Of a stretch of 57,948 nucleotides of DNA, positions 33,089-40,002 are shown piece by piece. The DNA comes from an uncultured Oscillibacter sp. (lineage in GTDB: Bacteria; Bacillota; Clostridia; Oscillospirales; Oscillospiraceae). A model generated the notes under the pieces. That model saw only the letters and a list, made by a program, of their open reading frames with translations, was not told where the DNA came from and made no database searches. The stretch is taken from NCBI GenBank assembly GCA_910584995.1, contig CAJUDW010000015.1, positions 1 through 57,948 on the forward strand, given 5' to 3'. How positions within the stretch are numbered: the first letter of the stretch is position 1; each line of letters begins with the position of its first letter. Position numbers and translations under genes: made by a program.

Positions 33089-33943
33089 TTAGTACAGGCA
33101 GCCTTTCAGCCAGGAGTAGCGCTCGTCAAACTGCACCTGATACCGCTTTGTCTCCCCTGCCAGCCCCCAGAGCAGGTAGGCCTGGGTGCCGGGCAGGGCG
33201 ACGGTGGTGTGGAAGCCCTTGGGCAGCGCAATGGCGGCGTTGTTTTCCTCGATGACGTTTACCTCGTCCCACAGCCGGGTCTGGCCGTCCGGGGCCAGAT
33301 CGTAGCCGTACTGCATGACGCCGCCCTTCCCGGTGCCCTCGGAGGTCATCTGGAAGGAGAAGATCTCCTCCAATACGCACTCCTTTTCCGTCTCGTAGTC
33401 GTGGCGGTGGGCAGGGAAGCCGATCCACCCGCCGGGGACGGATACCGTTTCCCCCACGATCAGGAGTTTTGTGATGTGATCGTTGTGCTTGCCGGGCTGG
33501 CCGAAAATGTGCCGGTAGCGGCGTTTGTAGATATATTCGCCAGGCTCCCCTTCCGCCACGTTCTCCGGCGGGCAGAAATAGGGGGCGTTGCCCTCCTGGC
33601 AATAGGCGGTGAATACCCGGGCCTCCATGCCGCCCTCGCTGCGGATCTGCACCTTGGCTCCGGGAGGTGCGTACAGCGCGGAGGGCAGATCCTCATACAC
33701 GTTCTTCCGGCGGCCTACGGCGCCGTCGATAACGGCGGCCCCGCCGTACTCCACACGGCAGATCATGTCCCCCTGCTGGAGGACGATGGCCTGCTCTTCG
33801 CCCTGTACGGTGTATTCCAGGGCCTCCCCGGCCTGGAGGAGGATCCGGCCGAAGCCCATATAGGCCATGTGGGAATTGCCCTTGGAGATCACGTGCTCAT
33901 ATCCTTTGAGATTTTGAAAACGGTATACGGTTGTAAACGACAT
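33089..33943 (-). CDS. IolB/KduI-family isomerase (5-deoxy-glucuronate isomerase-like)
   Basis: This ~284-residue bicupin has GWIGFPAHRHDYE carrying the HxH...E metal ligands and EEIFSFQMTSE. These fit the 5-deoxy-glucuronate isomerase (IolB) side of the KduI/IolB family, which converts an aldehyde-uronic acid to a keto-acid. No other myo-inositol genes (iolC, D, E, G) are nearby, so the substrate is probably a different uronate-like compound. The start is the ATG at 33943 with AGGAG nine bases before it. Confidence 0.85.
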   Translation of the reverse strand: MSFTTVYRFQNLKGYEHVISKGNSHMAYMGFGRILLQAGEALEYTVQGEEQAIVLQQGDMICRVEYGGAAVIDGAVGRRKNVYEDLPSALYAPPGAKVQIRSEGGMEARVFTAYCQEGNAPYFCPPENVAEGEPGEYIYKRRYRHIFGQPGKHNDHITKLLIVGETVSVPGGWIGFPAHRHDYETEKECVLEEIFSFQMTSEGTGKGGVMQYGYDLAPDGQTRLWDEVNVIEENNAAIALPKGFHTTVALPGTQAYLLWGLAGETKRYQVQFDERYSWLKGCLY

Positions 33944-33958
33944 ATACAAATACTCCTC

Positions 33959-34918
33959 TCATGATTTCTTCAGTTCTTTTTCATTCACCGGATAGGTGAC
34001 CGGTTTTCCCAGCAGGTATTCCGTCACCCCCAGGGCGCTGTCCATGGCCATGGCCCGCAGGGCCGTGTCGGTCAGCGCCGCGTTGTGGGGGGAGAGGATG
34101 ACCTGATCCATCCGGAACAGGGGATTGTCCGCCGCGGGGGGTTCCTCCTCAAAGACATCCAGGCCGGCCCCGGCGATTTCCCCTTCTTCCAGAGCCCTGA
34201 TTAGGGCTGCCTCGTCCACCACAGCCCCCCGGGCGGCGTTGACGAGATAGGCGGTTTTTTTCATCATCCGAAGCTGTTCGGCTCCCACCAGATGGAAGGT
34301 GGCCGGCGTCAGGGAGGTGTGGACAATCACAAAATCGGACTCCCGGTAAACTGTCTCCGGGGGGACCATAGCCACCCCCAGGCCGTCCGCCTCCTCCTGG
34401 GATACGAAGGGATCGCTGGCCAGGATGCGGGCCTCGAACCCGGAGAGTTTTTTCACCGCCAGCCTGGAGATTTTCCCCATGCCGATGAAGCCGATGACGG
34501 CGTCCTTCAATTCCATGGTCCGGTAGGTATTCCGCTGGGAAAAGGCCCCGGCCCTGGTGAGTTTGTCCATCCGCACAGCCCGCTTGCTAAGGGCCAGGAC
34601 CAGCATGGCAATGTGCTCCGCCACGGCGTTCAGATTGGAATAGGGGGCGTTGACCACCAGAATCCCTTTCCTGGAGGCGCAGGCCACGTCGATGTTGTCC
34701 ACGCCCATACCGTGCTTGGCGATGACCCGGAGATCCGGCAGGGCGTCCATGATCCCCGCCGTGATTTTGGCGGAGCGGATCAGGATGCCGGCGCAGCCTT
34801 GGGCCTGGCGTATGATGTCCTCCGCCGTTGTGGAGGTCCCCTGGACGACTTCAAAATGCTGGCGGAGGAAAGCCGATGCCTCCGGGTGGATCTGCTCTGT
34901 TAACAATACCTTCTGCAT
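33959..34918 (-). CDS. D-2-hydroxyacid dehydrogenase family enzyme
   Basis: This 319-residue enzyme is of the phosphoglycerate dehydrogenase/2-hydroxyacid type. The nucleotide loop is GFIGMGKISRLAVKKLSGF, and the catalytic Arg lies in NAARGAVVDE. The Glu region is EEEPPAADNPLF and the His is in LSPHNAALTD. It interconverts a 2-hydroxyacid and a 2-ketoacid with NAD(P)H, for example reducing a product of the aldolase encoded just upstream. Confidence 0.9.
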   Translation of the reverse strand: MQKVLLTEQIHPEASAFLRQHFEVVQGTSTTAEDIIRQAQGCAGILIRSAKITAGIMDALPDLRVIAKHGMGVDNIDVACASRKGILVVNAPYSNLNAVAEHIAMLVLALSKRAVRMDKLTRAGAFSQRNTYRTMELKDAVIGFIGMGKISRLAVKKLSGFEARILASDPFVSQEEADGLGVAMVPPETVYRESDFVIVHTSLTPATFHLVGAEQLRMMKKTAYLVNAARGAVVDEAALIRALEEGEIAGAGLDVFEEEPPAADNPLFRMDQVILSPHNAALTDTALRAMAMDSALGVTEYLLGKPVTYPVNEKELKKS

Positions 34919-34936
34919 AAATTCTTGCCCCCCCTC

Positions 34937-35701
34937 TCAGCCCTTGATGGCATCGACAGCGGTCCGGCCCCACTTGTAGATCATGCCTTGGTCGGAGGCC
35001 AGCAGGATGTACCGCACGCCTTTTTGGATGAGTTCCCGGGCCGCCTCCGGCGTCCCGGCCACGGTTCCGACGGTTTTCCCGGCGGCCAGCGCCTTCCGGG
35101 TCACGTCCGCGATGGCTGCCTGCACCGCCGGATCCGCCGTATCGCCGGGTACCCCGTAGGATTGGGAGAGATCCATCGGGCCGATAAAGATCACATCAAT
35201 CCCCGGGACTTCCAGGATCCCGTCCAGGTTTTCCACACAGGTTTTCGTCTCGCAGTGGGAGACAATCATAGTGTTGGCATTGGCTGCGGCAATGTACGCC
35301 TTTACGCCGCAGGTGCCGTAATCGCAGGCGCGGACGCTGGGGGAGAGCCCACGGACGCCGTCGGGCGTGTATTTTACATAGGAGGCCAGATCCCGGGCCT
35401 GTTGGGGCATGTCCACATTGGGCACCTGCACGCCGGCATAGCCCAGATCCAGGTTTTGCAGGATCTCCACCTGCTGGTTTTCACGGACGCGGACGAGGGG
35501 TGTGATCCCGGCGGCGTCGGCGGCCCGGACGATATTGGTCAGCTGCTCCCGGTCCACCGCCACGTGCTCCGTGTCCAGCACAAAGAAGTCAAATCCCGCC
35601 AGGGCCAGGATTTCCGGAACCGCCGGATCGGTTAATTTGACAAAGGTGCCAATGACGCTTTGCCCTTGGGCAAGCATGGCCTTTAAACGATTTTCGCGCA
35701 T
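34937..35701 (-). CDS. HpcH/HpaI-family aldolase
   Basis: This 254-residue class II pyruvate aldolase is of the HpcH/HpaI/CitE-like fold. It has LDTEHVAVD (base/metal region), PLVRVRE (phosphate/pyruvate Arg), GVQVPNVDM and FIGPMDLSQSYG. It splits 2-keto-3-deoxy acids into pyruvate, or a related keto acid, plus an aldehyde. It is the first gene after the sigma-54 promoter at 35740-35755 and so heads the catabolic operon. Confidence 0.92.
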   Translation of the reverse strand: MRENRLKAMLAQGQSVIGTFVKLTDPAVPEILALAGFDFFVLDTEHVAVDREQLTNIVRAADAAGITPLVRVRENQQVEILQNLDLGYAGVQVPNVDMPQQARDLASYVKYTPDGVRGLSPSVRACDYGTCGVKAYIAAANANTMIVSHCETKTCVENLDGILEVPGIDVIFIGPMDLSQSYGVPGDTADPAVQAAIADVTRKALAAGKTVGTVAGTPEAARELIQKGVRYILLASDQGMIYKWGRTAVDAIKG

Positions 35702-35739
35702 AGCTTTCCTTCTTTCCCGCTGTTTGACCTGTTAATAGA

Positions 35740-35755
35740 GCAATATTTGTGCCAA
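35740..35755 (-). promoter_or_regulatory. Sigma-54 (-24/-12) promoter of the second catabolic operon
   Basis: Minus strand TTGGCAC-AAATA-TTGC: the GG and GC dinucleotides have exact sigma-54 spacing and the sequence matches TGGCAC-N5-TTGC fully. It lies about 40 bases before the aldolase ATG. A sigma-54 activator gene is adjacent. Confidence 0.92.
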
Positions 35756-35824
35756 AATATCCGGCATTGGCCAACAGGGTTGATTTTTGATCGATTAGAT
35801 AAAATCTTGGACTGGATTTGTGAG

Positions 35825-35931
35825 GTATGCACAACGATCCTGGGCCGTATGCCTCCGGGCCCGTCCGGTTCCAACAAATTTTTCCCGGAAAACTGTATGC
35901 AGAACCGCATATGATGCAATTCCGCATACAG
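35825..35931. promoter_or_regulatory. Candidate enhancer (UAS) for the sigma-54 activator
   Basis: A 12-bp inverted repeat with one mismatch, CTGTATGCAGAA (35893-35904) and TTCCGCATACAG (35920-35931), is centred about 160 bases upstream of the -24/-12 promoter, a typical enhancer distance. Further GTATGC copies lie at 35825-35830 and 35847-35852. The same GTATGCA core is found near the activator's own gene (37590-37595). Confidence 0.6.
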
Positions 35932-35995
35932 GCAGGCGGTGCATTGCCGCAGACGCGGCGCCTGCAGTGGGATGCGATCCGCCGTCTGCATAAGA

Positions 35996-36050
35996 AATCT
36001 CCCCACTGCTGTGAGGCAAAAAAGCCTGCGCTCACAGTAATGGGGAGATT
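35996..36050 (-). terminator. Terminator of the sigma-54 activator gene
   Basis: A long two-part stem: AATCTCCCCA / TGGGGAGATT outside and CTGTGAG / CTCACAG inside, with a short internal bulge. It lies 70 bases after the activator stop on the minus strand and separates it from the operon promoter. Confidence 0.75.
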
Positions 36051-36119
36051 GCGTTGAGCCGGAAGCCGCGTATCAGGTTTTGGGCAAGGCCGCCTTTCCG
36101 GCGGAACTGGGAAGGGGGC

Positions 36120-37532
36120 TTACTTTTCCCGCTGGCCCTGCATTTTACGCACCAGGGTGGAGGGGTTTACGCTGAGCGCCGCTGCCGCCTTGCGGACGGA
36201 TCCGCATTTCTGGATGGCGCGGCTGATGGCGGCGGATTCCGCCCGCTCCACGTATTCCTTCAGCGGGAGGATCACGCCGTCGTCCTCTCCCGGCGTCTCT
36301 GTCTCTCCGGATTTCTGGAACTTCCGGGGCAGGTAGTCCCGTTTGATCATATCCCCCGGGACGGTGATGACCAGGTTCTCCAGCAGGTTTTCCAGTTCCC
36401 GCACATTGCCGGGCCAGTCGTAGGACTCGAAGGCGTCAATCGTATCGGAGACCACATACTTGCTGGTCTGATACTTCTGGTTGATAACGGTCAGGAAGTG
36501 GTTGGTCAGCGGCAGGATATCCTCTTTCCGCTCCCGGAGGGGTGGTACGGCGATGGAAACCACGTTGAGCCGGTAATAGAGATCCTCCCGGAACCGGCCC
36601 TCCCGCACCATCTGCTCCAGATCCTTGTTGGTGGCGGCGATGACCCGCACGTCCAGATCCACGGATTCCACGCCGCCCACCCGCGTGACCTTCTTTTGCT
36701 GCAAGACCCGCAGCAGCTTCACCTGCATATGGAGGGGCAGGTCGCCGATTTCATCCAGGAAAACCGTGCCGCCGTTGGCGGATTCAAAGAGGCCCTTGCG
36801 GCCCCGGCTGTCTGCGCCGGTAAAGGCGCCCTTCTCGTAGCCGAACAGTTCGGATTCCATCAGGCTCTCCGGAATGGCCCCGCAGTTGATCTGGAGATAG
36901 GGCTTGCCTGCCCGGGGGCTGTTGCTGACGATTAACTCCGAAATGATCTCTTTTCCGGTGCCGGATTCCCCCAGGATCAACGTGGTGGCGCCGTCAAACC
37001 GGGCGACCCTCTGAGCCAGTTCCACCACCTCATAAAACCCCTTGCTGTTGGCGATAATGGTGCCCATGCCCAGCTTGATGCGCAGGGTTTCCATCTGCTG
37101 GTGCTGGCGGTTGATGATTTCATCCTTGTCCCGCACCTGGTTTTGCAGCTTATTCAGCCTGGTAATGTCCCGCACATTGTTGAAGACATATTGGATCCGG
37201 CCCTCATGGTCAAAGATCGGGGTGGCCGTGGCCAGGACCTTTAAATTTGTGTTGTAGTTAAACAGTTCCTTGGAGATCTGGCCCCGCTTTTCAATGGCCT
37301 CCAGGATGACGGAATCCGAAAACACCTTTTCAGAGAGGAGCTGTTCCGTACTTTTGCCGATCAGTTCCGCCGGGGTCATGCCCAGAAGCGTGGCGTTGGC
37401 GGAATTGGCGAAGAGCACCCGCCCCTGTCCGTCGGTTATCCAGATGCCGTCATAGGAGGATTCCAGCATTTTCAGCAGGGCGGCTCCGTCGATTTCGTTG
37501 TGCCGCCGCGGGGTATTGTTCTGTTCCGTCAT
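36120..37532 (-). CDS. PAS-containing sigma-54-dependent activator (Fis-type HTH)
   Basis: This 470-residue enhancer-binding protein has an N-terminal PAS domain (about 20-130; YDGIWITDGQGRVLFAN), a coiled-coil linker, and the AAA+ domain with GESGTGKE (Walker A), GAFTGA (sigma-54 contact), VFLDEIGDL (Walker B) and the R-finger region FREDLYYRL. It ends in a Fis-like HTH (VRKAAAALSVNPSTLVRKM). ATP hydrolysis remodels sigma-54 holoenzyme at -24/-12 promoters. The start at ATG 37532 follows GGAAGGG. The one sigma-54 promoter seen, at 35740-35755, is its obvious target; the PAS domain probably senses the substrate or redox state. Confidence 0.95.
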   Translation of the reverse strand: MTEQNNTPRRHNEIDGAALLKMLESSYDGIWITDGQGRVLFANSANATLLGMTPAELIGKSTEQLLSEKVFSDSVILEAIEKRGQISKELFNYNTNLKVLATATPIFDHEGRIQYVFNNVRDITRLNKLQNQVRDKDEIINRQHQQMETLRIKLGMGTIIANSKGFYEVVELAQRVARFDGATTLILGESGTGKEIISELIVSNSPRAGKPYLQINCGAIPESLMESELFGYEKGAFTGADSRGRKGLFESANGGTVFLDEIGDLPLHMQVKLLRVLQQKKVTRVGGVESVDLDVRVIAATNKDLEQMVREGRFREDLYYRLNVVSIAVPPLRERKEDILPLTNHFLTVINQKYQTSKYVVSDTIDAFESYDWPGNVRELENLLENLVITVPGDMIKRDYLPRKFQKSGETETPGEDDGVILPLKEYVERAESAAISRAIQKCGSVRKAAAALSVNPSTLVRKMQGQREK

Positions 37533-37583
37533 CTTATCCCTTCCTGAATGCCTCTGTTCCACGGAGATCCCTTACACGTTTTA

Positions 37584-37745
37584 GGACCTGTATGCACAGG
37601 CGTTGGACGCCGCCCGGCGGGGCCTGTTGCCGCCCTGCCGCGTTAAAAATTCCTGCAATACAAAAAGTATTCCTGCGGTTTTTTGCCTGGCAGAACAGCA
37701 AAACCCCTCCTCCATCCGGCATCTCCAGCCTATGCATATAAGTCC
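37584..37745. repeat. Dispersed ~160-bp repeat, copy B
   Basis: Related to 25953-26106 in direct orientation. Its ends form an 18-base inverted repeat with three mismatches (GGACCTGTATGCACAGGC at 37584-37601, and GGACTTATATGCATAGGC on the other strand at 37728-37745). It lies in the leader between the activator's promoter and its start codon, so it would be transcribed. Confidence 0.6.
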
Positions 37746-37757
37746 TTATTCTATCTT

Positions 37758-37785
37758 ATCATATCATAAAATGACCTGAATTCAA
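37758..37785 (-). promoter_or_regulatory. Putative promoter of the sigma-54 activator gene
   Basis: Minus strand: -35 TTGAAT (37780-37785), a 16-base spacer and -10 TATGAT (37758-37763), in an AT-rich patch unlike its surroundings. The transcript leader would include repeat copy B. Confidence 0.4.
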
Positions 37786-37930
37786 CTGCTAAATTTCCGG
37801 AGCAGAACCGGGCCCCCTGGGGCTCTCACATTCTAGAAGCCGGGGCGCGGCAGGGGAGGGGGATTTCCGGGACTGCCGGCGCAGGTGGCTTTGCGGCGGG
37901 AGCGCGCTGCCTGCTGGATATTGCCCGGGA
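37786..37930. other. Short GC-rich spacer, nothing recognised
   Basis: Lies between the activator promoter and the terminator of the EF-hand gene. No gene, repeat or promoter was found. Confidence 0.4.
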
Positions 37931-37975
37931 TCAAAAAACACCCCATTTGCCAGCTGCTGCCCGGCAAATGGGGTG
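37931..37975 (-). terminator. Terminator of the EF-hand-like gene
   Basis: A perfect 13-bp stem, CACCCCATTTGCC / GGCAAATGGGGTG, with an eleven-base loop, followed on the minus strand by TTTTTT (37933-37938). Confidence 0.9.
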
Positions 37976-38028
37976 CTGTGGAAGGCGCGGTTCGTGATTT
38001 TTCCGAGCGTTTCCCGGTTAAAGCGGGG

Positions 38029-39267
38029 CTATGCCTTGAAGTCCACGTGCTGGACGGTGCCCGCCAAACCGGTGCTCTCCTTCAGGTAGACGCCGGTGCT
38101 GCGGACCATGGCGTTTTCGTCGCCCTTGGAATTTGCCAGTGTAAACTGGGTGGCCTGCTTCCCCAGGAAGATGGCCCCTACGTCCGCCTCGGCCAGGGAG
38201 AGCAGTTTCCCCTCCCCGTCCCCGCATTGGACCCAGACCCGGAGTTTGGAGAAAATTTCGTCGTTCTCGTCAATCCAGCCGTTGCCGTCCTGGTCGTACC
38301 GGGCCAGTTCGGCGAAGCCGTCGCCGGTTTTGGCGCCGAAGAGTTCGGAGCCGTCGTTGATCTTCCCGTCGCCGTTTTTGTCCAGGGCCAGGAACCCGCT
38401 GGCAGAATCCAGGCCGGAGATCTCCTCCTTTTCGCCGTCGCAGTCCAGATCAAAGTAGAACGACACATCGGACAGTGCAGCCGCGTCCGTGTCCAGGTTG
38501 ATCACCAGGGGATCCGTGAAAACCTCCTCCTGGCCCACGATCTCATAGGCGGTTTCAAAGCTTCGGGACATCTCCAGGGAGATATCAAAGTTCAGGGATC
38601 TGCCGTCGGCGGTCTTTACCGTGCCGGAGGAGACGAAGGCGGTGTGTTCTTCCCCCGCGGCAAAGCCGGAGCGCACCACCTGCCGGGTCCAATGCCCATT
38701 GACCGGGCCGGAGGTGTTCGGGATCTCCTGGCCTCCCAGTCCCGAGAACATGGCCACGGTCTGCTGGTAGCCGGCGGAGGCGGCGTTGATCCGGTAGGCG
38801 CCTTTTGCGGCCTGCTCCAGCTTCCCGGGGAGATCCAGGAAGTTGCGGTTGGATTTCCTGCCGGTGATCCGGTCCAGCAGATCCAGCATCTTCCGGAGCA
38901 TCTGTACCTTGGGATCCTCCTCCGCTTTGAAGTCAAACTTGTTGACCCAGTTGTCGTCCGGCACGGCGATGGACAAAGGCGTGCTCTGGGCGTCCCCGGC
39001 AGGCTGCTGGGAGTTGGAAGAACTGCTGGTACTGGTGTTTGTGTTCTGGCCTTCTTCCAGTTCCAGCGGGGCGGAGCCGTTCTGCTGGAAGCGGGAGGCC
39101 CCCGCCTCCACTGTGTACTGCCTGGTCCGCACGTCCACCGAACTGGCGCGGACGCTTGCCAGCTTGCCGCCGTTGTAGCCGCGGGTGATGCTGGTCTGGG
39201 TCTCCCGGGTCTCCGCCTCATAGCTGCGGGTGGAGGCCATGGAAATGGTGCTGCTGTCAATTTTCAT
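38029..39267 (-). CDS. EF-hand-like calcium-binding protein of unknown role
   Basis: A 412-residue protein without a signal peptide or membrane helix. Three DxDxDG-type loops lie close together in the C-terminal third: DLDCDGEKEE, DKNGDGKINDGSELFG, and DQDGNGWIDENDEIF at about 325-339. This resembles the paired Ca2+-binding module found in some secreted bacterial proteins. The N-terminal ~100 residues are polar and rich in Ser/Thr/Gln, and Asn/Ser repeats form a linker. AAAGGAGGG precedes the ATG. It stands alone with its own terminator. Export by a leaderless route or a cytosolic calcium role are both possible; I do not recognise the family. Confidence 0.7.
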   Translation of the reverse strand: MKIDSSTISMASTRSYEAETRETQTSITRGYNGGKLASVRASSVDVRTRQYTVEAGASRFQQNGSAPLELEEGQNTNTSTSSSSNSQQPAGDAQSTPLSIAVPDDNWVNKFDFKAEEDPKVQMLRKMLDLLDRITGRKSNRNFLDLPGKLEQAAKGAYRINAASAGYQQTVAMFSGLGGQEIPNTSGPVNGHWTRQVVRSGFAAGEEHTAFVSSGTVKTADGRSLNFDISLEMSRSFETAYEIVGQEEVFTDPLVINLDTDAAALSDVSFYFDLDCDGEKEEISGLDSASGFLALDKNGDGKINDGSELFGAKTGDGFAELARYDQDGNGWIDENDEIFSKLRVWVQCGDGEGKLLSLAEADVGAIFLGKQATQFTLANSKGDENAMVRSTGVYLKESTGLAGTVQHVDFKA

Positions 39268-39623
39268 AGGGTCCCTCCTTTATGAAAGTACTGCGCATCC
39301 ATGCGCTTTTGGGCCCGTCCGGCAGCCATCCCTGAGGACGGCGCGCCCTGTCCCTTGGTTCCGTGCAGCGGTGAAACCATAGGGTCCCAGATGCGGCCGC
39401 TTCCCCACGGAGCGGCCGGCTGCCTGCGGCAGGCCGGAGCCCCTGTCCGGGAACTCTGGGGGCATGTAATGCCCCTTATTGATTTCTTCGGCCAAATTGC
39501 AGGAAAAAGTAAGAGGAGGCGGTGAATTCTTCCAAAACAGCCAGGCCAAAGCCGGCTCTTTTTGTATAAAAAGCGGGGATTCCCGGCTTGGGAAAAATTT
39601 TTCAAAATTTTTTTAAAAAACTA
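39268..39623. other. Upstream region of the EF-hand gene, no gene seen
   Basis: About 355 bases with several GC-rich self-complementary stretches (for example around 39405-39445, CCGGCTGCC/GGCAGGCCGG) on the 5' side of the EF-hand gene, possibly a structured leader. No riboswitch or protein family was recognised. The AT-rich end (39590-39623) belongs to the tRNA promoter region. Confidence 0.35.
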
Positions 39624-39652
39624 TGGACTTTTCTGAAAACTTCGCATATAAT
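39624..39652 (+). promoter_or_regulatory. Promoter of tRNA-Cys
   Basis: -35 TGGACT (39624-39629), a 17-base spacer and a perfect -10 TATAAT (39647-39652), 16 bases before the tRNA. Confidence 0.75.
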
Positions 39653-39667
39653 AGGAAAAGTTCCAGC

Positions 39668-39742
39668 GGTGACATAGCCAAGTGGTAAGGCAAGGGTCTG
39701 CAAAACCCTGATTCCCCGGTTCAAATCCGGGTGTCACCTCCA
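39668..39742 (+). tRNA. tRNA-Cys (GCA)
   Basis: A 75-nt cloverleaf with encoded CCA: acceptor GGTGACA / TGTCACC, discriminator T, anticodon loop TCTGCAAAA with anticodon GCA on stem AGGG / CCCT, and T loop TTCAAAT on CCCGG / CCGGG. Confidence 0.97.
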
Positions 39743-39751
39743 GAGAAGGGT

Positions 39752-39780
39752 CCCGCATCCGTAAGGATGCGGGGCTTTTT
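39752..39780 (+). terminator. Terminator after tRNA-Cys
   Basis: CCCGCATCC-GTAA-GGATGCGGG followed by GCTTTTT, ten bases after the tRNA. Confidence 0.9.
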
Positions 39781-39866
39781 CATTTCCTCTCCCGGCCCGG
39801 GGGCGCGCCCTTTCCCGCCAGCACGGTCAAAGGGAAGGGGGAAAGCGCCCGGCGCCCCGGGAGGCA

Positions 39867-39910
39867 GCGGTATTTCCCCCGGATTTGATGCTGAAATGGG
39901 GAAATACCGC
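39867..39910. repeat. 13-bp inverted repeat upstream of the gltX promoter
   Basis: Perfect arms GCGGTATTTCCCC (39867-39879) and GGGGAAATACCGC (39898-39910), 18 bases apart, 20 bases before the -35. Its position upstream of the promoter argues against an attenuator; it may be an operator. Confidence 0.55.
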
Positions 39911-39929
39911 CTGAGGGGCAATCCAAGCC

Positions 39930-39958
39930 TTGACAATCCTCCTGTAAACAGCCATAAT
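39930..39958 (+). promoter_or_regulatory. Promoter of gltX
   Basis: A consensus -35 TTGACA (39930-39935), a 17-base spacer and -10 CATAAT (39953-39958). The leader is short (~40 bases) with AGGAGG before the ATG; no T-box elements are present. Confidence 0.8.
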
Positions 39959-40002
39959 GTCAGTTGTGAATTTATGTGAATTTCCAACAGGAGGCAGCTT
40001 TT

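Noticed and set aside
33089..33943. Inositol catabolism operon based on the IolB-like gene
   Set aside because: No iolA, C, D, E or G homologues are in the operon; the isomerase probably serves another uronate-like substrate.
39264..39605. Possible 113-residue minus-strand gene upstream of the EF-hand gene
   Set aside because: No family resemblance, no binding site at its start, and it covers the EF-hand gene's own leader.
39783..40002. T-box leader for gltX
   Set aside because: No AGGGTGG-type T-box sequence or specifier stem; the leader after the promoter is only about 40 bases.
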